A stretch of 64,000 bases of DNA, from positions 124,001-188,000 of the forward strand of contig JAVHZZ010000064.1 in the NCBI GenBank assembly GCA_036250195.1. Direction: 5' to 3'. Made by a program: the position numbers and the translations under genes. Numbering within the stretch: the first letter of the stretch is position 1; each line of letters begins with the position of its first letter. Shown here in pieces: positions 1-14,649 of this stretch. The notes beneath the pieces are model-generated. The model was not told the DNA's origin and did not search any database. It saw only the letters and a list, made by a program, of their open reading frames with translations. The DNA comes from Mixophyes australis. Lineage: Eukaryota > Chordata > Amphibia > Anura > Limnodynastidae.

Positions 1-1003
1 ATGAATCATGAATTGAATCATGAATCATGAATTAAATCATGAAACAAGAATCATGAATCGAATCATGAATCATGAAACATGAATTGAATCATGAATCATG
101 AATTGAATCATGAATCATGAATTATGAATCATGAATTGAATCATGAATTATGAATCATGAATTGAATCATGAATCATGAATTGAATCATGAATCATGAAT
201 TATATCACGAATCGAAACATGAATCATGAATCATGAATTGAATCATGAATCATGAATCGAATCATGAATCTTGAATCATGAATTGAATCATGAATCATGA
301 ATCATGAATCATGAATTGAATCATGAATCATGAATTGAATCATGAATCATGAATCATGAATCAAATCATTAATCATAAATCAAGAATCATGAATCGAATC
401 ATGAATCATGAATTAAATCATGAATCATGAATCGAATCATGAATCTTGAATCATGAATTGAATCATGAATCATGAATCATGAATCATGAATTGAATCATG
501 AATCATGAATCATGAATCGAATCATGAATCATAAATCAAGAATCATGTATCGAATCATGAATCATGAATTAAATCATGAATCATGAATCATGAATTATGA
601 ATTGAATCATGAATCATGAATCATGAATCATGAATTTTGAATCATGAATTATGAATCGAATCATGAATCAAGAATCTTGAATCGAATCATGAATCATTAA
701 ATGAATCATGAATCATGAATTGAATCATGAATCATGAATCATGAATTTTGAATCATGAATTATGAATTGAATCATGAATCATGAATCATGAATCGAATCA
801 TGAATCAAGAATCTTGAATCGAATCATGAATCATTAAATGAATCATGAATCATGAATTGAATCATGAATCATGAATCATGAATTGAATCATGAATCATGA
901 ATCATGAATCATGAATTAAATCCAGAATCATAAATTGAATCATGAATTGAATCATGAATCATGAATCATAAATTGAACCATGAATCATGAATCATGAATT
1001 GAA

Positions 1004-1023
1004 TCATGAATCATGATTCATGA
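1004..1023. repeat. 20-bp perfect palindrome (recurrent)
   Basis: TCATGAATCATGATTCATGA is self-complementary and is created by an A-to-T change that turns GAATCAT into GATTCAT. The same palindrome recurs in many blocks, always in the GAACC-containing word context, for example at 5229-5248 and in the 90-bp duplication at 14.9-15.1 kb. Head-to-tail heptamers otherwise contain only the 6-bp palindrome TCATGA. Confidence 0.9.
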
Positions 1024-2135
1024 ATTGAATCATGAATTGAATCATGAATTATAAATTAAATCATGAATCATGAATCATGAATTGAATCATGAATCATGAA
1101 TCATGAATCATGAATCATGAATCATGAATTGAATCATGAATCATGAATCATAAATCGAATCATGAATCATGAATTGAATCATGAATCATGAATCATGAAT
1201 TGAATCATGAATTGAATCATGAATCATTAATCATGAATTGAATCATGAATCATCAATCATGAATCATGAATCATAAATTGAATCATGAATTGAATCATGA
1301 ATCATGAATTGAATCATGAATTGAATCATGAATTGAATCATGAATCATTAATCATGAATTGAATCATGAATTGAATCATGAATCATGAATCATAAATTGA
1401 ATCATGAATCATGAATTGAATCATGAATTAAATCATGAATCATGAATCATGAATTGAATCATGAATCATGAATCATGAATTGAATCATAAATCATGAATC
1501 GAATCATGAATCATGAATCGAATCATGAATCTTGAATCATGAGTTGAATCATGAATCATGAATCATGAATCATGAATCGAATCATGAATCATGAATCATG
1601 AATTATGAATTGAATCATGAATCATGAGTCAAGAATCATGAATCGAATCATGAATCATGAATTATGAATTGAATCATGAATCATGAATCATGAATCATGA
1701 ATTGAATCATGAATCATGAATCATGAATCATGAATTGAATCATGAATCATGAATCGAATCATGAATCATGAATCAAGAATCATGAATCGAATCATGAATC
1801 ATGAATCATGAATTGAATCATGAATCATGAATCGAATCATGAATCATGAATCAAGAATCATGAATCGAATCATGAATCATGAATTGAATCATGAATCATG
1901 AATCATGAATTGAATCATGAATCATGAATCGAATCATGAATCATGAATCGAATCATGAATCATGAATTGAATCATGAATCATGAATCATGAATTGAATCA
2001 TGAATCATGAATCACGAATCATGAATCGAATCATGAATCATGAATTGAATCATGAATCATGAATCATGAATTGAATCATGAATCATGAATCGAATCATGA
2101 ATCATAAATCAAGAATCATGAATCGAATCATGAAT

Positions 2136-2145
2136 CATTTTTTAA
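2136..2145 (+). repeat. T-tract variant, longest homopolymer noticed
   Basis: Six consecutive T (2138-2143) interrupt the array in the word CATTTTTTAA. Related copies near 4906 and 14630 read CATTATTTAT and CATTATTTAA, so this is probably one substitution in a shared variant unit. No function is suggested. Confidence 0.85.
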
Positions 2146-3640
2146 ATCATGAATCATGAATCATGTATCATGAATTATGAATTGAATCATGAATCATGAA
2201 TTATGAATCATGAATTATGAATCGAATCATGAATCTTGAATCATGAATTGAATAATGAATCATGAATCATGAATCATGAATTTAATCATGAATCATGAAT
2301 CATGAATCGAATCATGAATCATGAATCAAGAATTATGAATCGAATCATGAATCATGAATTGAATCATGAATCATGAATCATGAATCATGAATTATGAATT
2401 GAATCATGAATCATGAATTATGAATCATGAATTATGAATTGAATCATAAATCATGAATCATGAATTGAATCATGAATCATGAATCATGAATTGAATCATG
2501 AATTGAATCATGAATCATTAATCATGAATTGATTCATGAATCATCAATCATGAATCATGAATCATAAATTGAATCATGAATCATGAATCATGATTGAATC
2601 ATGAATTAAATCATGAATCATGAATCATGAATTGAATCATGAATCATGAATCATGAATCATGAATCATGAATCGAATCATGAATCATGAATCATGAATCA
2701 TGAAATGAAACATGAATCATGAATCATGAATTGAATCATGAATCATGAATTGAATCATGAATCATGAATCATGAATTGAATCATGAATCATGAATCGAAT
2801 CATGAATCATGAATCGAATCATGAATCATGAATCATGAATCATGAAATGAAACATGAATCATGAATCATGAATTGAATCATGAATCATGAATTAAATCAT
2901 GAAACAAGAATCATGAATCGAATCATGAATCATGAAACATGAATTGAATCATGAATCATGAATTGAATCATGAATCATGAATTATGAATCATGAATTGAA
3001 TCATGAATCATGAATTATGAATCATGAATTGAATCATGAATCATGAATTGAATCATGAATCATGAATTATATCATGAATCGAAACATGAATCATGAATCA
3101 TGAATTGAATCATGAATCATGAATCGAATCATGAATCTTGAATCATGAATTGAATCATGAATCATGAATCATGAATCATGAATTGAATCATGAATCATGA
3201 ATCATGAATCGAATCATTAATCATAAATCAAGAATCATGAATCGAATCATGAATCATGAATTAAATCATGAATCATGAATCGAATAAGGAATCTTGAATC
3301 ATGAATTGAATCATGAATCATGAATCATGAATCATGAATTGAATCATGAATCATGAATCATGAATCGAATCATGAATCATAAATCAAGAATCATGAATCA
3401 AATCATGAATCATGAATTAAATCATGAATCATGAATCATGAATTATGAATTGAATCATGAATCATGAATCATGAATCATGAATTTTGAATCATGAATTAT
3501 GAATTGAATCATGAATCATGAATCATGAATCGAATTATGAATCAAGAATCTTGAATCGAATCATAAATCATTAAATGAATCATGAATCATGAATTGAATC
3601 ATGAATCATGAATTGAATCATGAATCATGAATCATGAATT

Positions 3641-3806
3641 AAATCCAGAATCATAAATTGAATCATGAATTGAATCATGAATCATGAATCATAAATTGAA
3701 TCATGAATCATGAATCATGAATTAAATCCAGAATCATAAATTGAATCATGAATTGAATCATGAATCATGAATCATAAATTGAACCATGAATCATGAATCA
3801 TGAATT
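3641..3806 (+). repeat. 83-bp tandem duplication around AAATCCAG
   Basis: The AAATCCAG landmark occurs at 3641 and 3724, with the same words between and after. Other AAATCCAG blocks (918, 5143, 6666) carry one copy. This is a local duplication inside the second left block. The first copy ends in CATAAATTGAATC and the second in CATAAATTGAACC. Confidence 0.85.
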
Positions 3807-3885
3807 GAATCATGAATCATGATTCATGAATTGAATCATGAATTGAATCATGAATTATAAATTAAATCATGAATCATGAATCATG

Positions 3886-3950
3886 AATTGAATCATGAAT
3901 CATGAATCATGAATCATGAATCATGAATCATGAATCATGAATCATGAATT
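3886..3950 (+). repeat. Longest pure heptamer run (eight units)
   Basis: Eight consecutive unmodified GAATCAT units run from 3890 to 3945 and are closed by GAATT. An eight-unit run also occurs at 15724-15779. Most runs elsewhere are two to four units, so eight is the practical maximum I saw. Long pure runs are expected to be the most slippage-prone segments. Confidence 0.85.
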
Positions 3951-4929
3951 GAATCATGAATCATGAATCATAAATCGAATCATGAATCATGAATTGAATC
4001 ATGAATCATCAATCATGAATCATGAATCATAAATTGAATCATGAATTGAATCATGAATCATGAATTGAATCATGAATTGAATCATGAATTGAATCATGAA
4101 TCATTAATCATGAATTGAATCATGAATTGAATCATGAATCATGAATCATAAATTGAATCATGAATCATGAATTGAATCATGAATTAAATCATGAATCATG
4201 AATCATGAATTGAATCATGAATCATGAATCATGAATTGAATCATAAATCATGAATCGAATCATGAATCATGAATCGAATCATGAATCTTGAATCATGAGT
4301 TGAATCATGAATCATGAATCATGAATCATGAATCGAATCATGAATCATGAATCATGAATTATGAATTGAATCATGAATCATGAGTCAAGAATCATGAATC
4401 GAATCATGAATCATGAATTATGAATTGAATCATGAATCATGAATCATGAATCATGAATTGAATCATGAATCATGAATCATGAATCATGAATTGAATCATG
4501 AATCATGAATCGAATCATGAATCATGAATCAAGAATCATGAATCGAATCATGAATCATGAATCATGAATTGAATCATGAATCATGAATCGAATCATGAAT
4601 CATGAATCAAGAATCATGAATCGAATCATGAATCATGAATTGAATCATGAATCATGAATCATGAATTGAATCATGAATCATGAATCATGAATCGAATCAT
4701 GAATCATGAATCGAATCATGAATCATGAATTGAATCATGAATCATGAATCATGAATTGAATCATGAATCATGAATTACGAATCATGAATCGAATCATGAA
4801 TCATGAATTGAATCATGAATCATGAATCATGAATTGAATCATGAATCATGAATCATGAATCGAATCATGAATCATAAATCAAGAATCATGAATCGAATCA
4901 TGAATCATTATTTATATCATGAATCATGA

Positions 4930-6100
4930 ATCATGAATTATGAATTGAATCATGAATCATGAATCATGAATTTTGAATCATGAATTATGAATTGAATCAT
5001 GAATCATGAATCATGAATCGAATCATGAATCAAGAATCTTGAATCGAATCATGAATCATTAAATGAATCATGAATCATGAATTGAATCATGAATCATGAA
5101 TCATAAATTGAATCATGAATCATGAATCATGAATCATGAATTAAATCCAGAATCATAAATTGAATCATGAATTGAATCATGAATCATGAATCATAAATTG
5201 AACCATGAATCATGAATCATGAATTGAATCATGAATCATGATTCATGAATTGAATCATGAATTGAATCATGAATCATGAATCATAAATTGAACCATGAAT
5301 CATGAATCATGAATTGAATCATGAATCATGATTCATGAATTGAATCATGAATTGAATCATGAATTATAAATTAAATCATGAATCATGAATCATGAATTGA
5401 ATCATGAATCATGAATCATAAATCGAATCATGAATCATGAATTGAATCATGAATCATGAATCATGAATTGAATCATGAATTGAATCATGAATAATTAATC
5501 ATGAATTTAATCATGAATCATCAATCATGAATCATGAATCATAAATTGAATCATGAATTGAATCATGAATCATGAATTGAATCATGAATCATGAATTGAA
5601 ACATGAATTGAATCATGAATTGAATCATGAATCATTAATCATGAATTGAATCATGAATCATCAATCATGAATCATAAATCATAAATTGAATCATGAATCA
5701 TGAATCATGAATTGAATCATGAATTAAATCATGAATCATGAATCATGAATTGAATCATGAATCATGAATCATGAATTGAATCATGAATCATGAATCGAAT
5801 CATGAATCATGAATCGAATCATGAATCTTGAATCATGAGTTGAATCATGAATCATGAATCATGAATCATGAATCGAATCATGAATCATGAATCATGAATT
5901 ATGAATCGAATCATGAATCATGAGTCAAGAATCATGAATCGAATCATGAATCATGAATCATGAATTATGAATTGAATCATGAATCATGAATCATGAATCA
6001 TGAATCATGAATTGAATCATGAATCATGAATCATGAATTGAATCATGAATCATGAATCGAATCATGAATCATGAATCATGAATCATGAATCATGAATCGA
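4930..6100 (+). repeat. Segment copied 9.7 kb downstream (left copy)
   Basis: This segment shares with 14650-15850 the order of landmarks: the 90-bp duplication, the ATAATTAATC word (5491 and 15241) and the TGAGTCA site (5921 and 15671). Offsets are 9724 before and 9750 after one 26-base difference, which equals three heptamers plus one pentamer. Confidence 0.8.
5201..5365 (+). repeat. 90-bp tandem duplication containing a palindrome
   Basis: The GAACC landmark word recurs 90 bases apart (AACC at 5201 and 5291). Each copy includes the CATGATTCATG palindrome core. The second copy matches for about 74 bases and then passes into TATAAATTAAATC. The same 90-bp duplication is present at 14925/15015, so it predates the longer-range copying of this segment. 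Confidence 0.85.
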
Positions 6101-6189
6101 ATCATGAATCATGAATCAAGAATCATGAATCGAATCATGAATCATGAATTGAATCATGAATCATGAATCATGAATTGAATCATGAATCA

Positions 6190-8370
6190 TGAATCAAATC
6201 ATTAATCATAAATCAAGAATCATGAATCGAATCATGAATCATGAATTAAATCATGAATCATGAATTAAATCATGAATCATGAATCGAATCATGAATCTTG
6301 AATCATGAATTGAATCATGAATCATGAATCATGAATCAAGAATTGAATCATGAATCATGAATCATGAATCGAATCATGAATCATAAATCAAGAATCATGA
6401 ATCGAATCATGAATCATGAATTAAATCATGAATCATGAATCATGAATTATGAATTGAATCATGAATCATAATTCATGAATCATGAATTTTGAATCATGAA
6501 TTATGAATTGAATCATGAATCATGAATCATGAATCATGAATCGAATCATGAATCAAGAATCTTGAATCGAATCATGAATCATTAAATGAATCATGAATCA
6601 TGAATTGAATCATGAATCATGAATCATGAATTGAATCATGAATCATGAATCATGAATCATGAATTAAATCCAGAATCATAAATTGAATCATGAATTTAAT
6701 CATGAATCATAATTTGAACCATGAATCATGAATCATGAATTGAATCATGAATCATGATTCATGAATTGAATCATGAATTGAATCATGAATTATAAATTAA
6801 ATCATGAATCATGAATCATGAATTGAATCATGAATCATGAATCATGAATCATGAATTGAATCATGAATCATGAATCATAAATCGAATCATGAATCATGAA
6901 TTGAATCATGAATCATGAATCATGAATTGAATCATGGATTGAATCATGAATCATTAATCATGAATTGAATCATGAATCATCAATCATGAATCATGAATCA
7001 TAAATTGAATCATGAATTGAATCATGAATCATGAATTGAATCATGAATTGAATCATGAATTGAATCATGAATCATTAATCATGAATTGAATCATGAATTG
7101 AATCATGAATCATGAATCATAAATTGAATCATGAATCATGAATTGAATCATGAATTAAATCATGAATCATGAATCATGAATTGAATCATGAATCATGAAT
7201 CATGAATTGAATCATAAATCATGAATCGAATCATGAATCATGAATCGAATCATGAATCTTGAATCATGAGTTGAATCATGAATCATGAATCATGAATCGA
7301 ATCATGAATCATGAATCATGAATTATGAATTGAATCATGAATCATGAGTCAAGAATCATGAATCATTAATCATGAATCATGAATCATGAATTAAATCCAG
7401 AATCATAAATTGAATCATGAATTGAATCATGAATCATGAATCATAAATTGAACCATGAATCATGAATCATGAATTGAATCATGAATCATGATTCATGAAT
7501 TGAATCATGAATTCAATCATGAATTATAAATTAAATCATGAATCATGAATCATGAATTGAATCATGAATCATGAATCATGAATTGAATCATGAATCATGA
7601 ATCATAAATCGAATCATGAATCATGAATTGAATCATTAATCATGAATCATGAATTGAATCATGAATTGAATCATGAATCATTAATCATGAATTGAATCAT
7701 GAATCATCAATCATGAATCATGAATCATAAATTGAATCATGAATTGAATCATGAATCATGAATTGAATCATGAATTGAATCATGAATTGAATCATGAATC
7801 ATTAATCATGAATTGAATCATGAATCATGAATCATGAATTGAATCATGAATCATGAATCGAATCATGAATCATGAATCGAATCATGAATCTTGAATCATG
7901 AGTTGAATCATGAATCATGAATCATGAATCGAATCATGAATCATGAATCATGAATTATGAATTGAATCATGAATCATGAGTTAAGAATCATGAATCGAAT
8001 CATGAATCATGAATCATGAATTATGAATTGAATCATGAATCATGAATCATGAATCATGAATTGAATCATGAATCATGAATCATGAATCATGAATTGAATC
8101 ATGAATCATGAATCATGAATCGAATCATAAATCATGAATCAAGAATCATGAATCGAATCATGAATCATGAATTGAATCATGAATCATGAATCATGAATTG
8201 AATCATGAATCATGAATCATGAATCGAATCATGAATCATAAATCGAATCATGAATCATGAATTGAATCATGAATCATGAATCATGAATTGAATCATGAAT
8301 CATGAATCACGAATCATGAATCGAATCATGAATCATGAATTGAATCATGAATCATAAATCATGAATCATG
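6190..8370 (+). repeat. Further relatives of the left block
   Basis: The word CAAATCATTAATC at 362 recurs at 6195, followed by a similar succession of variants: AAATCCAG at 6666 and again near 7394, GAACC, CATCAATC, CATTAATC, and TGAGTCA at 7345. A near-repeat of 6.65-7.3 kb follows at 7.39-8.0 kb, where TGAGTCA becomes TGAGTTA. GAATCCTG, typical of the rest of the window, is absent up to here. Confidence 0.7.
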
Positions 8371-8374
8371 AATT

Positions 8375-9516
8375 GAATCCTGAATTGAATCATGAATTGA
8401 ATCATGAATTAAATCATGAATCATGAATAATAAATTGAATCATGAATCATGAATCATGAATTGAATCATGAATTGAATCATGAATCATGAATCTTGAATT
8501 GAATCATGAATCATGAATCATGAATTGAATCATGAATCATAAATCATGAAATGAAACATGAATCATGAATCATGAATTGAATCATGAATCATGAATTGAA
8601 TCATGAATCATGAATCGAATCATGAATCATGAAACATGAATTAAATCATGAATCATGAATTGAATCATGAATCATGGATTGAATCATAAATCATGAATTA
8701 TGAATCATGAATTGAATCATGAATCATGAATCGAATCATGAATCATGAATTGAATCATGAATCGAAACATGAATCATGAATCATGAATTGAATCATGAAT
8801 CATGAATCGAATCATGAATCTTGAATCATGAATTGAATAATGAATCATGAATCATGAATCATGAATTGAATCATGAATCATGAATCATGAATCGAATCAT
8901 GAATCATGAATCAAGAATTATGAATCGAATCATGAATCATGAATTGAATCCTGAATTGAATCATGAATTGAATCATGAATTAAATCATGAATCATGAATA
9001 ATAAATTGAATCATGAATCATGAATCATGAATTGAATCATGAATTGAATCATGAATCATGAATCTTGAATTGAATCATGAATCATGAATCATGAATTGAA
9101 TCATGAATCATAAATCATGAAATGAAACATGAATCATGAATCATGAATTGAATCATGAATCATGAATTGAATCATGAATCATGAATCGAATCATGAATCA
9201 TGAAACATGAATTAAATCATGAATCATGAATTGAATCATGAATCATGGATTGAATCATAAATCATGAATTATGAATCATGAATTGAATCATGAATCATGA
9301 ATCGAATCATGAATCATGAATTGAATCATGAATCGAAACATGAATCATGAATCATGAATTGAATCATGAATCATGAATCGAATCATGAATCTTGAATCAT
9401 GAATTGAATAATGAATCATGAATCATGAATCATGAATTGAATCATGAATCATGAATCATGAATCGAATCATGAATCATGAATCAAGAATTATGAATCGAA
9501 TCATGAATCATGAATT
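8375..9516 (+). repeat. 571-bp tandem duplication
   Basis: Two consecutive copies start at the GAATCCTG landmark (8375 and 8946). All words compared agree: AATAATAAATTG, GAATCTTG, AAATGAAACATG, CATGGATTG, CGAAACATG and CAAGAATTATG. I found no difference between the copies. Identity in so mutable an array implies a very recent duplication, or an assembly duplication. Confidence 0.9.
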
Positions 9517-9761
9517 GAATCATGAATCATGAATTATGAATTGAATTATGAATCATGAATTATGAATCATGAATTATGAATTGAATCATAAATCATGAAT
9601 CATGAATTGAATCATGAATCGAATCATGAATCATGAATCAAGAATTATGAATCGAATCATGAATCATGAATTGAATCATGAATCATGAATTATGAATTGA
9701 ATTATGAATCATGAATTGAATCATGAATCATGAATTGAATCATGAATCATGAATCATGAAT

Positions 9762-10640
9762 CATGAATTAAATACAGAATCATAAATAGAATCATGAATT
9801 GAATCATGAATCATCAATCATGAATCATGAATCATAAATTGAATCATGAATTGAATCATGAATCATGAATTGAATCATAACTTCAATCATGAATCATTAA
9901 TCATGAATTGAATCATGAAACATCAATCATGAATCATGAATCATAAATTGAATCATGAATCATGAATCATGAATTGAATCATGAATTAAATCATGAATCA
10001 TGAATTGAATCATGAATCATGAATCATGAATTGAATTATGAATCATGAATCGAATCATGAATCATGAATCGAATCATGAATCTTGAATCATGAGTTGATC
10101 ATGAATCATGAATCATGAATCGAATCATGAATCATGAATCATGAATCATGAAATGAAACATGAATCATGAATCATGAATTGAATCATGAATCATGAATTG
10201 AATCATGAAACAAGAATCATGAATCGAATCATGAATCATGAAACATGAATTGAATCATGAATCATGAATTGAATCATGAATATTGAATTATGAATCATGA
10301 ATTGAATCATGAATCATGAATTATGAATCATGAATTGAATCATGAATCATGAATTGAATCATGAATCATGAATTATATTATGAATCGAAACATGAATCAT
10401 GAATCATGAATTGAATCATGAATCATGAATTGAATCATGAATTGAATCATGAATTATAAATTAAATCATGAATCATGAATTGAATCATGAATTAAATCAT
10501 GAATCATGAATCATGAATTGAATCATGAATCATGAATCATGAATTGAATCATAAATCATGAATCGAATCATGAATCGAATCATGAATCTTGAATCATGAG
10601 TTGAATCATGAATCATGAATCATGAATCGAATCATGAATC
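9762..10640 (+). repeat. Copy A of a segment repeated 3.24 kb later
   Basis: AAATACAG (9768), CATAACTTC (AACTTC at 9879) and GAAACAAG (10207) recur at 13009, 13119 and 13448. The offset is 3240 before and 3241 after a one-base deletion in this copy near 10088, where TGAGTTGAATC became TGAGTTGATC. Similarity fades past about 10640. Confidence 0.85.
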
Positions 10641-13002
10641 ATGAATCATGAATCATGAATTGAATCATGAATCATGAATTATATCATGAATCGAAACATG
10701 AATCATGAATCATGAATTGAATCATGAATCATGAATCGAATCATGAATCTTGAATCATGAATTGAATCATGAATCATGAATCATGAATCATGAATTGAAT
10801 CATGAATTAATGAATCATGAATCGAATCATTAATCATAAATCAAGAATCATGAATCGAATCATGAATCATGAATTAAATCATGAATCATGAATCGAATCA
10901 TGAATCTTGAATCATGAATTGAATCATGAATCATGAATCATGAATCATGAATTGAATCATGAATCATGAATCATGAATCGAATCATGAATCATAAATCAA
11001 GAATCATGAATCGAATCATGAATCATGAATTAAATCATGAATCATGAATCATGAATCATGAATCGAATCATGAATCAAGAATCTTGAATCGAATCATGAA
11101 TCATTAAATGAATCATGAATCATGAATTTAATCATGAATCATGAATCATGAATTGAATCATGAATCATGAATCATGAATCATGAATTAAATCCAGAATCA
11201 TAAATTGAATCATGAATTGAATCATGAATCATGAATCATAAATTGAACCATGAATCATGAATCATGAATTGAATCATGAATCATGATTCATGAATTGAAT
11301 CATGAATTCAATCATGAATTATAAATTAAATCATGAATCATGAATCATGAATTGAATCATGAATCATGAATCATGAATCATGAATTGAATCATGAATCAT
11401 GAATCATAAATCGAATCATGAATCATGAATTGAATCATTAATCATGAATCATGAATTGAATCATGAATTGAATCATGAATCATTAATCATGAATTGAATC
11501 ATGAATCATCAATCATGAATCATGAATCATAAATTGAATCATGAATTGAATCATGAATCATGAATTGAATCATGAATTGAATCATGAATTGAATCATGAA
11601 TTAAATCATGAATCATTAATCATGAATTGAATCATGAATCATGAATCATGAATTGAATCATGAATCATGAATCGAATCATGAATCATGAATCAAATCATG
11701 AATCTTGAATCATGAGTTGAATCATGAATCATGAATCATGAATCATGAATCCAATCATGAATCATGAATCATGAATTATGAATTGAATCATGAATCATGA
11801 GTTAAGAATCATGAATCGAATCATGAATCATGAATCATGAATTATGAATTGAATCATGAATCATGAATCATGAATCATGAATTGAATCATGAATCATGAA
11901 TCATGAATCATGAATTGAATCATGAATCATGAATCATGAATCGAATCATAAATCATGAATCAAGAATCATGAATCGAATCATGAATCATGAATTGAATCA
12001 TGAATCATGAATCATGAATTGAATCATGAATCATGAATCATGAATCATGAATCGAATCATGAATCATGAATCGAATCATGAATCATGAATTGAATCATGA
12101 ATCATGAATCATGAATTGAATCATGAATCATGAATCACGAATCATGAATCGAATCATGAATCATGAATTGAATCATGAATCATGAATCATGAATCATGAA
12201 TTGAATCCTGAATTGAATCATGAATTGAATCATGAATTAAATCATGAATCATGAATAATAAATTGAATCATGAATCATGAATCATGAATTGAATCATGAA
12301 TTGAATCATGAATCATGAATCTTGAATTGAATCATGAATCATGAATTGAATCATGAATCATAAATCATGAAATGAAACATGAATCATGAATCATGAATTG
12401 AATCATGAATCATGAATTGAATCATGAATCATGAATCATGAAACATGAATTAAATCATGAATCATGAATTGAATCATGAATCATGGATTGAATCATAAAT
12501 CATGAATTATGAATCATGAATTGAATCATGAATCATGAATCGAATCATGAATCATGAATTGAATCATGAATCGAAACATGAATCATGAATCATGAATTGA
12601 ATCATGAATCATGAATCGAATCATGAATCTTGAATCATGAATTGAATAATGAATCATGAATCATGAATCATGAATTGAATCATGAATCATGAATCATGAA
12701 TCGAATCATGAATCATGAATCAAGAATTATGAATCGAATCATGAATCATGAATTGAATCATGAATCATTAATTATGAATTGAATTATGAATCATGAATTA
12801 TGAATCATGAATTATGAATTGAATCATAAATCATGAATCATGAATTGAATCATGAATTATGAATCATGAATCGAATCATGAATCAAGAATCTTGAATCGA
12901 ATCATGAATCATGAAATGAATCATGAATCATGAATCATGAATCATGAATCATGAATTGAATCATGAATCATGAATTGAATCATGAATCATGAATCATGAA
13001 TC

Positions 13003-13888
13003 ATGAATTAAATACAGAATCATAAATAGAATCATGAATTGAATCATGAATCATCAATCATGAATCATGAATCATAAATTGAATCATGAATTGAATCATG
13101 AATCATGAATTGAATCATAACTTCAATCATGAATCATTAATCATGAATTGAATCATGAAACATCAATCATGAATCATGAATCATAAATTGAATCATGAAT
13201 CATGAATCATGAATTGAATCATGAATTAAATCATGAATCATGATTTGAATCATGAATCATGAATCATGAATTGAATTATGAATCATGAATCGAATCATGA
13301 ATCATAAATCGAATCATGAATCTTGAATCATGAGTTGAATCATGAATCATGAATCATGAATCGAATCATGAATCATGAATCATGAATCATGAAATGAAAC
13401 ATGAATCATGAATCATGAATTGAATCATGAATCATGAATTGAATCATGAAACAAGAATCATGAATCGAATCATGAATCATGAAACATGAATTGAATCATG
13501 AATCATGAATTGAATCATGAATATTGAATTATGAATCATGAATTGAATCATGAATCATGAATTATGAATCATGAATTGAATCATGAATCATGAATTGAAT
13601 CATGAATCATGAATTATATTATGAATCGAAACATGAATCATGAATCATGAATTGAATCATGAATCATGAATTGAATCATAAATTGAATCATGAATTATAA
13701 ATTAAATCATGAATCATGAATTGAATCATGAATTAAATCATGAATCATGAATCATGAATTGAATCATGAATCATGAATCATGAATTGAATCATAAATCAT
13801 GAATCGAATCATGAATCATGAATCGAATCATGAATCTTGAATCATGAGTTGAATCATGAATCATGAATCATGAATCGAATCATGAATC
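13003..13888 (+). repeat. Copy B of the 3.24-kb-spaced segment
   Basis: This segment matches 9762-10640 in landmark order. It differs by single substitutions (CATGATTTG near 13240, CATAAATTG near 13679), by keeping the base deleted at 10088 in the other copy, and by one extra heptamer near 13815. Confidence 0.85.
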
Positions 13889-14649
13889 ATGAATCATGAA
13901 TTATGAATTGAATCATGAATCATGAGTCAAGAATCATGAATCGAATCATGAATCATGAATTATGAATTGAATCATGAATCATGAATCATGAATCATGAAT
14001 TGAATCATGAATCATGAATCATGAATCATGAATTGAATCATGAATCATGAATCGAATCATGAATCATGAATCAAGAATCATGAATCGAATCATGAATCAT
14101 GAATCATGAATTGAATCATGAATCATGAATCGAATCATGAATCATGAATCAAGAATCATGAATCGAATCATGAATCATGAATTGAATCATGAATCATGAA
14201 TCATGAATTGAATCATGAATCATGAATCATGAATCGAATCATGAATCATGAATCAAGAATCATGAATCGAATCATGAATCATGAATCATGAATTGAATCA
14301 TGAATCATGAATCGAATCATGAATCATGAATCAAGAATCATGAATCGAATCATGAATCATGAATTGAATCATGAATCATGAATCATGAATTGAATCATGA
14401 ATCATGAATCATGAATCGAATCATGAATCATGAATCGAATCATGAATCATGAATTGAATCATGAATCATGAATCATGAATTGAATCATGAATCATGAATC
14501 ACGAATCATGAATCGAATCATGAATCATGAATTGAATCATGAATCATGAATCATGAATTGAATCATGAATCATGAATCATGAATCGAATCATGAATCATA
14601 AATCAAGAATCATGAATCGAATCATGAATCATTATTTAAATCATGAATC

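Larger units (their letters stand above)
1..2860 (+). repeat. Higher-order repeat block, left copy (about 2.86 kb)
   Basis: The first bases of the window recur at 2861 in the same word order, including the GAAACAAG landmark (41 and 2901). Further landmarks follow in the same order: the AAATCCAG variant at 918, the TGAGTCA variant at 1625, and a T-rich word at 2136-2145 whose counterpart is at 4906. The offset drifts from 2860 to about 2770-2806 along the block, which fits gain and loss of whole units. The left edge of the window may lie inside this block, so its true start is unknown. Confidence 0.8.
2861..4990 (+). repeat. Higher-order repeat block, second copy of the left block
   Basis: This block repeats the landmark order of 1-2200: GAAACAAG at 2901, AAATCCAG at 3641 and 3724, TGAGTCA at 4381, and the CATTATTTAT word at 4906. 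It differs from the first copy by whole-unit indels (a 7-base difference near 3010) and by an internal 83-bp duplication. The right boundary is approximate, because the following sequence shifts to other arrangements of the same words. Confidence 0.75.

Noticed and set aside
1004..1023. Inverted array segment or orientation switch
   Set aside because: GATTCAT reads like the opposite-strand unit but is a single A-to-T substitution in an otherwise forward array; neighbouring units keep orientation and register.
1047..1062. TATA-box-like TATAAAT in GAATTATAAATTA words
   Set aside because: It recurs in the same block position across the array as a variant heptamer, with no downstream gene or initiator. 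It is treated as a repeat variant.
8401..8440. AATAAA polyadenylation signal in AATAATAAATTG
   Set aside because: It is a recurrent variant word following GAATCCTG in each block, with no transcription unit upstream.
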